Source: Candidatus Magnetobacterium casense (GTDB lineage: Bacteria > Nitrospirota > Thermodesulfovibrionia > Thermodesulfovibrionales > Magnetobacteriaceae). Taken from it: a DNA stretch of 64,000 nt. The translations under genes and the position numbers were made by a program. Position 1 is the stretch's first letter. The number at the start of each line of letters is the position of its first letter. The notes beneath the pieces were generated by a model that was not told where the DNA came from, made no database searches, and saw only the letters and a program-made list of their open reading frames with translations. Where the stretch lies: contig NZ_JMFO01000008.1 of NCBI RefSeq assembly GCF_000714715.1, positions 1-64,000 on the forward strand, written 5' to 3'. This document shows positions 24,661-33,123 of this stretch, one piece after another.

Positions 24661-25801
24661 CAGAGACAGCCCCCGTGCGCATCATTGGACTGATGTCGGG
24701 CACTTCGCATGATGGTGTTGATGCGGCTATTGTAGAGATCAGCGATGTTGGTGACTCCGACCTCGATATAGAGGTATCGGTCAGGCGGCATCTGCACATG
24801 CCATATGACAATTCCCTAAGGGACAGCATACGAAAGGCCTTTAGTGGCAACGTTGAGCACATCTGCAACCTAAATTTCATCATGGGCGAGGTCTTTGCCC
24901 AGGTGGCGTTGTTGTTGATACAGGAGTCAGGGCTTGAGGTTGGGGATATAGATGCCATAGCCTCCCACGGTCAAACGGTCTATCACATTCCGCCTTCGGC
25001 ATTGCACAAACGTGGCAGCACGCTGCAGATAGGGGAGGCCGCCGTAATTGCGGAGAGAACCGGCATCCTGACCATATCCGACTTCCGCACAAGGGACATG
25101 GCTGCCGGTGGTCATGGTGCCCCGCTTGTGCCGTTGCCGGATTACATACTGTTTAGAAAGGACTCCGGCACGCGTGCAGTATTAAACGTTGGTGGAATTG
25201 CCAACGCAACCATCGTAAAGGACACCCTGACTGACACGTTGGCCTTTGACATCGGCCCCGGTAACTGTCTCATTGACGAGGCCGTGGTGATATACTCCGA
25301 TGGCGCTGCGAGTTTCGACAAAAATGGCAGCATGGCAAGCGCCGGAACCCCACACCTCCCACTGCTGGAGGAACTGCTCAGGCATCCGTTTTTTAAGCAG
25401 CCCCCCCAAAGTCAACCGGACGCGAGATGTTTGGCGCAGAGCTTGTGCGAGGCATCATAAAGCGCAACGGTACCCTTACGCAAAACGACATGCTGTCAAC
25501 CCTGACCCATCTGACCGCACAGAGCATCTTTGACGCCATCAGGCCGTACAAGCCCCAGGAGGTCATAGTCAGCGGCGGAGGCAGCAGGAACGCCTTTCTG
25601 ATGTCGCTTCTGACCGAGCAATTCAGCAAGAAGGGCTGCAAGGTCGGCAGCATCTCCTCTTACGGGTTCCTGCCCGAGGCGAAGGAAGCGGTATGCTTTG
25701 CCATCCTGGGGTACATGACGCTCAAGCGCAGACCCGGCAACCTGCCATCGGCAACCGGGGCATCACGGCCGGTACTGTTGGGAAAGATCACCCTGCCGTG
25801 A
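24657..25801 (+). pseudogene. anmK: Anhydro-N-acetylmuramic acid kinase, frameshifted at a poly-C tract
   Basis: An ATP-dependent ASKHA kinase that opens and phosphorylates 1,6-anhydro-MurNAc to MurNAc-6-P, the MurQ substrate. The first part (24657-25460) shows GLMSGTSHDGVDA, SHGQTVYH, ADFR-like ISDFRTRDMAAGGHGAPLVP and VGGIANAT. The rest, in the next frame, continues as PKSTGREMFGAELV and VSGGGSRN to 25801. The frame breaks at seven Cs (25401-25407); eight would restore K-Q-P-P-P-K-S-T. It may be a sequencing error, a real mutation or a slippage switch. The TTG start has GGAGGTG upstream and overlaps murQ. Confidence 0.9.
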
Positions 25802-25804
25802 AAG

Positions 25805-25838
25805 ACAAAGAAGGTGGCGACTCCGCCTTCTTGACCCC
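25805..25838 (+). terminator. Hairpin after anmK (decayed repeat copy)
   Basis: AAGAAGGTGGCG and CGCCTTCTT can form a strong stem with a short loop just after the anmK stop, followed by GACCCCATTATTC. The latter matches the edge of the GC-rich repeat, so a relic copy may serve as the terminator. There is no long T run. Confidence 0.4.
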
Positions 25839-25906
25839 ATTATTCTTAACCCTAATGTTCTAAACATTTATGCTCCGTTATTTATCAGGTAGGTTATAAT
25901 ATCAGT

Positions 25907-26416
25907 ATGCAAATGTGGCATATTGTGGATAAAATAGCTAAACGATGTTCTAAGCATTTAGCCGTATTTTTATTGCCTATAATTCTTGCCTGCTGTGACG
26001 CATATGATCCTGACATTGACGAGAACTTTTATCAAACTTACAGTGAAGCAGTTGAAAAAGGTGCCGTAAGCAGAGGATGGGTGCCGGATTTCATTCCGCC
26101 TGATGCCATAAAAATATTTGAAAGGCATAACATTGATACCAATGAGGTAACTATTAAATTTAATTATTCCCCTTCAGGTCTACCGACTGTTTATCGTTCC
26201 TGTAAGAAAATTGAAGAATCACAAGTACGTTACCCTCGTAGATCAGCATCATGGTGGCCTAATAATTTAAAACCATATTCCGGTTTTTTAAAAAAATCTT
26301 ACGAATTCTTTTCATGCAACGTCGAAATCGAATACGGTAATTTTCTTTCGCATAAACAAGTGGCATTTTTAGCCCTTGATAACGGCACCTTAACTGCATG
26401 GTTCTGGGAGTTTTAA
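25907..26416 (+). CDS. Putative lipoprotein of unknown function
   Basis: 169 residues. A basic N terminus, a hydrophobic stretch (HLAVFLLPIILAC) and a lipobox-like L-A-C-C suggest a lipoprotein with the acylated Cys near residue 29. The mature part has tryptophans and cysteines (YRSCKKIEE, FFSCNVEIEYG) and ends ALDNGTLTAWFWEF. No family is recognised. A TATAAT ends 6 bases before the ATG and there is no ribosome site, suggesting leaderless expression. It is more AT-rich than anmK. Confidence 0.65.
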   Translation: MQMWHIVDKIAKRCSKHLAVFLLPIILACCDAYDPDIDENFYQTYSEAVEKGAVSRGWVPDFIPPDAIKIFERHNIDTNEVTIKFNYSPSGLPTVYRSCKKIEESQVRYPRRSASWWPNNLKPYSGFLKKSYEFFSCNVEIEYGNFLSHKQVAFLALDNGTLTAWFWEF

Positions 26417-26467
26417 GCATAAATACATGGACAGAAGTTTTTATATAAACTCAGGATTGAGTATTAA

Positions 26468-26575
26468 TGGGGTCAAGGGGACTTCTTCATGGCCGGGGTG
26501 CCTCACCCCTCCCCTTGCAGGGGGTTCTGAAGGGGGGCTGAGTCGCCCCTTTCTTTCTTCTTTCGTATATTAGGT
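26468..26575. repeat. GC-rich dispersed repeat
   Basis: A full-length interior copy: GGGGTCAAGGGGACTTCTTC, GCCGGGGTGCCTCACCCC, CCTTGCAGGGGG, GGGGGGCTGAGTCGCCCC and a CTTTCTTTCTT tail. It fills part of the 26417-26750 gap. The remaining about 170 bases before the cyclase gene contain no gene that I can support. Confidence 0.65.
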
Positions 26576-26750
26576 AATTATGGGCAGGTACTTATCACTT
26601 TTATTAATTATTGATTTTTTGATATAATAGTATTCATGAATAGTTGCCCAAACGTTTGCAGCCATGGCAGGCGAGATGTAAAGGGAGATGAGCCTGGGTG
26701 TTTAAAATCAGGTAATAGTGTGATATATTTGACAAAAGAGGACATAGATA

Positions 26751-28124
26751 ATGCCGTTACCCCCTAAAGATCAAAAACCATGGATTGGTGGAACTCCCGA
26801 GGAGAGAACCGAAAACTTTAACATGGAACAGTTGCTGGAGAAAAAGAAAAAGATAGAGTCTCTCCTGCACAACAAATACACCAAATGGGTCACCGTAATG
26901 TTTACCGATCTGGAAGGCTCTACGGTGCTGACGGAAGAGGCAGGTGACCTTGCCTTACGAACCGTTATAAAGAATCAAAACGACATCATCCACCCAATAA
27001 TAAATAAGTTCCGTGGTACCTACGTCAAGTCCATAGGCGATGGCACGCTGTCATACTTTGAATCAGGCAACAATGCCGTTGAGGCTGCCGTTGATATACA
27101 GCGTGCAGTGGCAAGGCATAACCTAAAGGAAGAGGACATGCTCAAGATACACCTGCGCATAGGCCTCAATACGGGCAACTGCATAGTTGAACACAATGAC
27201 GTCTTTGGCGATGTGGTAAACGTCGCTCAACGCTTTGAAGCCATGGCAAACACAGGCGAAATCTATCTTTCCGAGGAGACCTTCAATACCCTTGACCAAA
27301 CACACAAGCAATTGTGTCGTTACATCAAGACGACAAACATAAAGGGCAAAAAAGAGGCATTCAAGGTCTACATGGCCATGTGGGAACATACCACGGCAGA
27401 TAAGTTAGTCGCTGACAAGCTCGATGCCGTACCGGTCCTGCGTATAGAGAGGGACGGCTATCCACCCTTTACGATACCGATCAAGGAGGAGGAGCTGCTC
27501 ATAGGACGCACAAGTGACTGTGATATCTCTTTGACAGCGCCATTTGTCTCCCGTCATCACGCACACGTGTTTTTGCTTGATGGGGCCTACTACGTCGAGG
27601 ACCTGCAGAGTCAGAGCGGGATCACCCTCAACGGTAAGGTCATCACCTCCTCTGTCCTTAAACACGGCGATGTGATAAACATTGGCCCCTCTATTGCCAT
27701 AACTTTTCTGCAATCACACTCGGATGACTCCGTTACCATGCGCAGTACACAAGACAAATTGCGCAAGGAGATCAGCAAGATCGTGGCACACTACGAGCAA
27801 AAACCCTATAGAGTCATCGTTTTGCAGAACAACTCCGAAATACAACAACACCCTGTCTCCGCCGACGGACTCATGATAGGACGCTCAGGGACATGCGATA
27901 TCCACCTGCCAGAACAAGTCGTATCGGCCAAACACGCAAGGCTCTGGTACGACAACAAGGCTGTCTATATCGTTGACCTCAACAGCACAAATGGCGTCTT
28001 TCTAAACGGCATCCAAATCCCTTCCGACAAACCCATAAAGCTCAACACTACGGACACGCTCGAAATAGGCCCATTTATCCTGAAACTCATCGCCTCCGAT
28101 CCAAACGACACCCCCTATGAATAA
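26751..28124 (+). CDS. Class III nucleotide cyclase with two FHA domains
   Basis: 457 residues. The cyclase domain (about 45-210) has the metal Asp D53 in FTDLEGST, the second metal Asp D97 in KSIGDGTLSYF, D154 in VFGDVVN, and the N157 and R161 transition-state residues in NVAQRFEA. It should be a catalytically competent cytoplasmic adenylate (or guanylate) cyclase. Two FHA domains follow: about 230-320 (IGRTSDCDI, SRHHAHV) and about 355-450 (IGRSGTCDI, SAKHARLWY, NSTNGVFLNG). FHA domains bind phosphothreonine, so cyclase output may be linked to Ser/Thr kinase signalling such as the kinase near 60 kb. It has an AGAGG ribosome site. Confidence 0.9.
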   Translation: MPLPPKDQKPWIGGTPEERTENFNMEQLLEKKKKIESLLHNKYTKWVTVMFTDLEGSTVLTEEAGDLALRTVIKNQNDIIHPIINKFRGTYVKSIGDGTLSYFESGNNAVEAAVDIQRAVARHNLKEEDMLKIHLRIGLNTGNCIVEHNDVFGDVVNVAQRFEAMANTGEIYLSEETFNTLDQTHKQLCRYIKTTNIKGKKEAFKVYMAMWEHTTADKLVADKLDAVPVLRIERDGYPPFTIPIKEEELLIGRTSDCDISLTAPFVSRHHAHVFLLDGAYYVEDLQSQSGITLNGKVITSSVLKHGDVINIGPSIAITFLQSHSDDSVTMRSTQDKLRKEISKIVAHYEQKPYRVIVLQNNSEIQQHPVSADGLMIGRSGTCDIHLPEQVVSAKHARLWYDNKAVYIVDLNSTNGVFLNGIQIPSDKPIKLNTTDTLEIGPFILKLIASDPNDTPYE

Positions 28125-28135
28125 AGGTTAAACTC

Positions 28136-29920
28136 ATCAAAAAAAACATAAAAACACTCATACTCGCCCTGTTGCTACTAACCCTTGTCGTGTACTACCG
28201 TGTGGGGTTTAACGACTTTATCAACTACGACGACCCACAGTACGTCAGGGATAATCCCATTGTAAATGCAGGTCTGACCAGAGAGGGGGTCTTGTGGGCG
28301 TTGAGGTCTGTGTTCATGTCCAACTGGCATCCGATGACGTGGATTTCTCACATGACGGATGTTTCGCTCTTCAGGCTAAACCCCGGAGGACATCATCTTA
28401 CAAGTCTCATAATCCACATGATAAACACCGTCTTGTTGTTCTACGTCCTGTACCGGATGACGGCAGAGAGGTGGCAGAGTGCCTTTGTTGCGGCACTGTT
28501 TGCCATACACCCTTTAGGTGTGGAGTCTGTGGCGTGGGTGGCAGAGCGCAAAAATGTACTGAGCACGATGTTCTGGCTCCTGACCATGATTGCATACCAC
28601 CACTATGCAACACCCTCCCCTTACCCCTCCCATAAAGTGAGGGGGATTGATGTCCCCCCCAACCACCCGAGCACGTGGACGAGGGCAGGGAGATACATGC
28701 TTGTCATGTTGTTGCTTGCACTGTCGCTTATGGCCAAACCGATGGCGGTTACACTGCCCTGTGTCCTGCTCCTGATGGATGTATGGCCGCTGAGGAAATT
28801 CAGTTATTGGAGGGTCATCGAAAAGATACCGCTTTTTGCCCTGTCTGCGATATCGGCCATGATCACGTACACGATACAGAGTGAGGCTCATGGGTTAAAA
28901 CCGTTGAGCGTGTTGCCAATTGCAAAGCGTGTCTCTACGGCCATAGTCAGTTACGTGCAATACCTGTACATGATGGTAAATCCAAGTAAGCTGGCCATCT
29001 TTTATCCCTACCCCTACGACATGCCCCTGTGGAAGCCCGTTGCCGCCTCCGTGTTGCTTGTAACAATCAGCATCTGTGCCCTGCTCGTAGCCCGTAGGAA
29101 ACCCTACGTACTTGTTGGTTGGCTGTGGTATCTGGGCACCCTGGTGCCTGTGATCAAGCTGGTGCATACGGGGCGTGAGGCCGTTGCGGATAGATACGCA
29201 TACGTCCCGCTCATTGGTATCTACATAATCCTGGCGTGGGGCAGCGCCGACCTCCTGCAAAGCAACAGATTCCGAAAACCGCTCCTTGCTGCGGCCGCCT
29301 CTGCGCTTATCGTGTTTTACTCGACCCTTACGTGGACATACACTGGCCACTGGAAAAACTCTCTGAGCATATTCAGACATGCTATAGACGTCGTGGATAA
29401 CAACTACAAGGCCTACAACAATTACGGCAACGACTTGCTCCTGAGCGACTACGGCAAGCTGGACGAGGCCATCGGATACTTCGCCAAGGGGCTGGAATTA
29501 AAAAGCGATGACCCGGAATTGCACATGAGCATGGGCAATGCCCTCACTGCCAAGGGCATGCTCGAAGAGGCCATGGAGCACTACGCACGCTCAGGCCCAC
29601 TGATGTCCCCTGATGATGAGGCCCTGATGCACAAGCGATTTGGATTGCTCTACCTCAACAGAAAAGACTATCAATATGCCATCAGGCACCTCAACAAGTA
29701 TATCGAACACTATCCGGATGACCCGGAGGCGCTAAATAGCCTTGGCATCGCCCTGATGTCCCTTGACAGGGTGGATGAGGCCATTGGAGTCCTTACCAGG
29801 GCGGTCTCTCTCTCCCCGCAGAGTGGTCGCTTGCACAAGAGCCTGGGGGATGCCCTGACAAAGGCTGGCAGGTTCCAGGAGGCACAGAGACATCTGTTCC
29901 AGGCTCGGCAACTTAACTAG
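28136..29920 (+). CDS. PMT/TMTC-like membrane protein with C-terminal TPRs (possible ATC start)
   Basis: About 594 residues. The N-terminal about 390 hold roughly ten membrane helices with a GT-C-like first loop (FINYDDPQYVRDNPIV) and HPLGVESVAWVAERKNVL, as in O-mannosyltransferase/TMTC-type proteins of bacteria. The C-terminal about 190 are TPR units (YFAKGLELKSDDPELHMSMG, then AIRHLNKYIEHYPDDPEALN). The first standard start is TTG 28172, which would cut the first helix. The frame is open to ATC 28136, giving KKNIKTLILALLLL, with AAAGG 8 bases upstream. It may glycosylate surface or pilus proteins; pilA follows. Confidence 0.75.
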   Translation: MKKNIKTLILALLLLTLVVYYRVGFNDFINYDDPQYVRDNPIVNAGLTREGVLWALRSVFMSNWHPMTWISHMTDVSLFRLNPGGHHLTSLIIHMINTVLLFYVLYRMTAERWQSAFVAALFAIHPLGVESVAWVAERKNVLSTMFWLLTMIAYHHYATPSPYPSHKVRGIDVPPNHPSTWTRAGRYMLVMLLLALSLMAKPMAVTLPCVLLLMDVWPLRKFSYWRVIEKIPLFALSAISAMITYTIQSEAHGLKPLSVLPIAKRVSTAIVSYVQYLYMMVNPSKLAIFYPYPYDMPLWKPVAASVLLVTISICALLVARRKPYVLVGWLWYLGTLVPVIKLVHTGREAVADRYAYVPLIGIYIILAWGSADLLQSNRFRKPLLAAAASALIVFYSTLTWTYTGHWKNSLSIFRHAIDVVDNNYKAYNNYGNDLLLSDYGKLDEAIGYFAKGLELKSDDPELHMSMGNALTAKGMLEEAMEHYARSGPLMSPDDEALMHKRFGLLYLNRKDYQYAIRHLNKYIEHYPDDPEALNSLGIALMSLDRVDEAIGVLTRAVSLSPQSGRLHKSLGDALTKAGRFQEAQRHLFQARQLN

Positions 29921-30017
29921 AACTACCGCACTGTCACTTTGTGTCATACATGCCACAATATGGCAGTTGAAATAAATATGACCTGAATAAAATAGCCGCA
30001 TTCTTGAGAATTACATA

Positions 30018-30033
30018 TGGCATGATTATTGCA
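30018..30033 (+). promoter_or_regulatory. Sigma-54 promoter of pilA
   Basis: TGGCATGATTATTGCA matches the -24/-12 consensus (TGGCAYR-N4-TTGCW) exactly. Transcription should start near 30044, about 80 bases before pilA. Sigma-54 control through a PilS/PilR-type activator is well known for type IV pilin genes. Confidence 0.85.
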
Positions 30034-30124
30034 CAATAACTGTCAATGGATTTCAAGTGACATTGAGTTAAAGAGCGGTTTTTAACCGTCTTAAAAAAAA
30101 GTAATAGTCGATAGGAGGACTAAC

Positions 30125-30685
30125 ATGTTTAAGGTAGTGTCAGAGATGAGCAAGAGGGACGAAAGAGGTTTTACCCTGATCGAGTTATTGATCGTTATAG
30201 CGATTATCGGTATATTGACCGCTATAGCAGTGCCGGCGTTCCTGGGTCAAAGGGAGAAGGCAAAGGTGAGGGCAGTTGAGTCAGGAGCAAAGGGAGCCGT
30301 ATCAGACCTGCAGGGATATCTTGATTCATACGTAGCAGGTGACCCATACATAATAATAACCAGCACGGCCGGTGCCCAGGGTTGCGTAGAGGCCACCAAT
30401 GGTACGGCAACAGGCAAGACCTGTCAGGCAATGTACAACCAGGCCAGCACAAGCACATACACCGCATTCCCGGGCGGTATCACGGATATACTTAACGACT
30501 TTGTAAACCACCACACATACAAGGGCGACAAGAGCCCGTTTACAGGAGCATCACTGTTTGTCACAACCCACACTACAGAGGGTGAGGTATTTGTAACCCC
30601 AAGTGGTACACGTGCGGTCAACATCACTGCATACGCTACAGATACAACCTCCCCAATCTTCAGTCAGGTGGTTACAACACGGTAA
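30125..30685 (+). CDS. pilA: Type IV pilin (prepilin PilA-like)
   Basis: A 186-residue type IVa-like prepilin. A 15-residue leader ends in Gly (KRDERG), then the mature protein begins FTLIELLIVIAIIGILTAIA with Glu at +5, the PilD cleavage and methylation signature. The globular domain has a cysteine pair (GCVEATNG ... KTCQ) and Thr/Ser-rich loops, which may be glycosylated. The ribosome site GGAGG precedes the ATG; a sigma-54 promoter lies upstream and a strong terminator downstream, so it is a single-gene transcription unit, as expected for the major pilin. Confidence 0.92.
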   Translation: MFKVVSEMSKRDERGFTLIELLIVIAIIGILTAIAVPAFLGQREKAKVRAVESGAKGAVSDLQGYLDSYVAGDPYIIITSTAGAQGCVEATNGTATGKTCQAMYNQASTSTYTAFPGGITDILNDFVNHHTYKGDKSPFTGASLFVTTHTTEGEVFVTPSGTRAVNITAYATDTTSPIFSQVVTTR

Positions 30686-30736
30686 GCTGTTTCACACAAA
30701 CAGGACTCTCATAGTCCTGTAGTTAAGGAAAGCGGA

Positions 30737-30773
30737 GCGGGCAGGGCATAAGTACCCCTGTCTGCTTTTTTTT
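30737..30773 (+). terminator. Intrinsic terminator of pilA
   Basis: GCGGGCAGGG (30737-30746) pairs over 10 bp, with two G-U pairs, with CCCTGTCTGC (30756-30765) and is followed by eight T residues. Confidence 0.85.
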
Positions 30774-30778
30774 ATGTT

Positions 30779-30833
30779 AAAATGGTTCAGGCATTTTTAG
30801 TTGCAAGAAACGGAATGTGACATTGTCAATATA
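30779..30833. repeat. Half copy of the TTGACAATGTCA element
   Basis: ATGGTTCAGGCATTTTTAG through GGAATGTGACATTGTCAA matches the right half of the element at 36605-36789. The other half is absent. The remaining 30834-31088 gap contains no gene that I can support. Confidence 0.6.
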
Positions 30834-31088
30834 ATTTTACATAATAAACCTTATCAGACGTTAAAATTACATCCTTACCACCTAAACATGTATATTATAA
30901 GCTATGACAGATCATCTTCAACTACAGATTGCGTGAATTGACCAATTACATGTATATTCAGTGAGAACCGCTCAGTGATCTACCGATCGTATATTTGAAA
31001 ACGCTTATATAGGTTTTGATGAGATGGTAAGAGACAAGAGAAACACTTACAAAAAAACAGGTCAGCCAGACAGGGGGTGGCAGGGGTG

Positions 31089-31793
31089 TTACCTGAAGAA
31101 CGTCCTCATCACAAGAATGAGCACCGCAATAACCAAGGCTATCATCGTACCCATCATCCATTTGATGTACGTCAACTCACCTTTTATCATTACTATGTTT
31201 TCGTTTAATTTAGCTTCCAAATAATTTATATCTTCCCGGAGATTAGTCTCCACCTTGAACAAATTGGCTTCCAGCTTACGCATGTCCTCTTTTAAGCCTG
31301 CTACCTGCTTACTCATGTCTTCTTTTAACCTGGCTTCCAGTTTGAGCATGTCTTCTTTTAAGCCGGCTTCCAGTTTGAGCATGTCCTCTTTTAAGCCAGT
31401 TATCTGCTTATTCATGTCTTCTTTTAACCTGGCTTCCAGTTTGAGCATGTCTTCTTTTAAGCCGGTTATCTGCTTATTCGTGTCTTCTTTTAAGCCGGTT
31501 ATCTGCTTATTCATGTCTTCTTTTAAGCCGGTTATCTGCTTATTCATGTCCTCTTTTAAGCCAGTTATCTGCTTATTCATGTCTTCTTTTAACCTGGCTT
31601 CCAGTTTGAGCATGTCCTCTTTGAGACTGGCCTCTACCCTACGCAGCTCCTCCTTGAGCTTGGCTACATCTTCTTTGCTAGCAAGCTCTTTTCTCGTGTC
31701 AAACCCGGCATCGTTTATCAGCCTGATAAAGGCATCTGTTGCCTCGTCTCCCAACCTTTCTCTTAAGACCTTTGGTACCGTTACTACACTCAT
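31089..31793 (-). CDS. Hendecad-repeat coiled-coil protein with C-terminal membrane anchor
   Basis: 234 residues. A short N-terminal domain (VPKVLRERLGDEATDAFIRL) like DUF1640/CCDC90-type proteins is followed by about a dozen 11-residue repeats (LKEDMNKQITG and LKEDMLKLEAR variants, about 56-185), a right-handed coiled-coil pattern, then LNENIVMIKGELTYIKW and one membrane helix near the C terminus (about 212-230). The same architecture, without the expansion, is encoded at 46614-46931. The repeats are nearly identical in DNA and so prone to copy-number change. Function is unknown; a membrane-tethered spacer or assembly factor is possible. Confidence 0.8.
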   Translation of the reverse strand: MSVVTVPKVLRERLGDEATDAFIRLINDAGFDTRKELASKEDVAKLKEELRRVEASLKEDMLKLEARLKEDMNKQITGLKEDMNKQITGLKEDMNKQITGLKEDTNKQITGLKEDMLKLEARLKEDMNKQITGLKEDMLKLEAGLKEDMLKLEARLKEDMSKQVAGLKEDMRKLEANLFKVETNLREDINYLEAKLNENIVMIKGELTYIKWMMGTMIALVIAVLILVMRTFFR

Positions 31794-31799
31794 GTCTTA

Positions 31800-31829
31800 A
31801 TTATACAACCACGGCAAACAAAATATCAA
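31800..31829 (-). promoter_or_regulatory. Promoter of the hendecad-repeat gene, leaderless
   Basis: On the minus strand TTGATA, an 18-base spacer and TATAAT end 6 bases before the ATG at 31793. Transcription would begin at or beside the start codon and there is no ribosome site. Confidence 0.65.
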
Positions 31830-31995
31830 TGTCTGGAGAGCGTCAAGATGCGGCTCCGCTCCTTTCTTTTTTTTGTTTGGCAATTTCTATTTGACAAAAG
31901 TGCATCAATGCCTATATAGTTATATACTTGTAAAACGGGAGCAATATAACTATTAATCGGACAGCTCCTTACAGTCGCTTGGGAGGAATACATAT

Positions 31996-33123
31996 ATGTG
32001 CAGATTAAGTGCAATATCATCAACGGATTACATATCGCCCATCGAGAACATCCTGGCCCTCGAGACCATGAAGGAGGGGCACGACGGCTCCGGCATGGGG
32101 CTGATACTAAAAGACCTCGGCAGCGAGTTCGGGGAGTTCAAGGACTACCCCGTCCTGTCTGGGATATGCTCAAAGCATGGCCTCAAAACCCTTGACAACT
32201 ACCTCAACGGCGAGGGGTTTAAGCTCAGACACACGTGGTCGCCAAAGCTCAAACCCATCAGGGGGATCAAGGCACGCGAGTACTACTTTGCAAGGGTCTA
32301 CGAGTACCCACAGCAGTTTGCCAATGCCTCCAGGGAGGTCAGGGAGGACCTGCTGCTCAGGACACGCATAGCCCTCCGGATGATGGGGCAGGAGGATGAA
32401 TCGATTATCGTCTTTTCGTTCTACCCCGACGTCATCACGCTCAAGGAGGTCGGTGACCCGCTGCAACTGTGCGAGTTCTTCAACCTCGACACGGCAACCA
32501 TCAAGGCAAAGCTCATCTTTGCCCAGGGCAGGCAAAACACCAACTACGCCATCAACCTCTATGCCTGCCACCCGTTCTTTATACAGGGCTACGGCTCCAT
32601 GACCAACGGCGAAAACACCGCATTTGTTCCCATCAGGGAGTACCTCAAAAGCCGTGGATTCCCAGGCTACATGGGCTACAATAGCGACAGTGAGGTCTTC
32701 ACCCACATCCTGCACTACGTCTGCAACACGCTCCGGTACCCGCTTAAATACTACAAGGACGTCATCACGCCGCTGAAGTCCTCGGAAATCGAAGGCAGGG
32801 CTGACAGGGAGGCCGTCCGGTTGCTAAAGACGTCGCTGAGGTTCCTGTGCATAGACGGGCCTAATTGCGTTATAGGGTTTACGCCCGATGGCTCGTGCTT
32901 TATGGTGCAGGACGCCAAGAAGCTCAGACCCGGTGTCGTGGGCGGGGTCAAGGGCAAGGTGGCGCTGATGTCGGAGGAGTGCGGACTCAACAAAAGCATC
33001 CCGCAACGGGCTTGTGACAAAGATATATTCCCGATGAAATACGACATGGTAGTTGTTTCACCGGGCGCTCAGGAGGTTAAGGTATGGAACCAGCTTGCCG
33101 GTTGGACAACAATCATGAACTAA
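31996..33123 (+). CDS. Glutamine amidotransferase subunit of archaeal-type glutamate synthase
   Basis: 375 residues of the class II (Ntn) amidotransferase family that accompanies stand-alone glutamate synthases. The nucleophile is Cys2 (MCRLSAIS), exposed after Met removal. GHDGSGMGLILKD is the usual N-terminal signature, and a later NGENTAFVPIREYL stretch also fits. It would hydrolyse glutamine and pass ammonia to the FMN subunit encoded next. A GGGAGG ribosome site lies before the ATG. The gene overlaps the next by 40 bases, so the two are made together. Confidence 0.82.
   Translation: MCRLSAISSTDYISPIENILALETMKEGHDGSGMGLILKDLGSEFGEFKDYPVLSGICSKHGLKTLDNYLNGEGFKLRHTWSPKLKPIRGIKAREYYFARVYEYPQQFANASREVREDLLLRTRIALRMMGQEDESIIVFSFYPDVITLKEVGDPLQLCEFFNLDTATIKAKLIFAQGRQNTNYAINLYACHPFFIQGYGSMTNGENTAFVPIREYLKSRGFPGYMGYNSDSEVFTHILHYVCNTLRYPLKYYKDVITPLKSSEIEGRADREAVRLLKTSLRFLCIDGPNCVIGFTPDGSCFMVQDAKKLRPGVVGGVKGKVALMSEECGLNKSIPQRACDKDIFPMKYDMVVVSPGAQEVKVWNQLAGWTTIMN

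Noticed and set aside
31255-31800. Regular repeats that resemble a CRISPR array
   Set aside because: The units are 33 bases, contiguous without spacers, and encode 11-residue coiled-coil repeats on the other strand.
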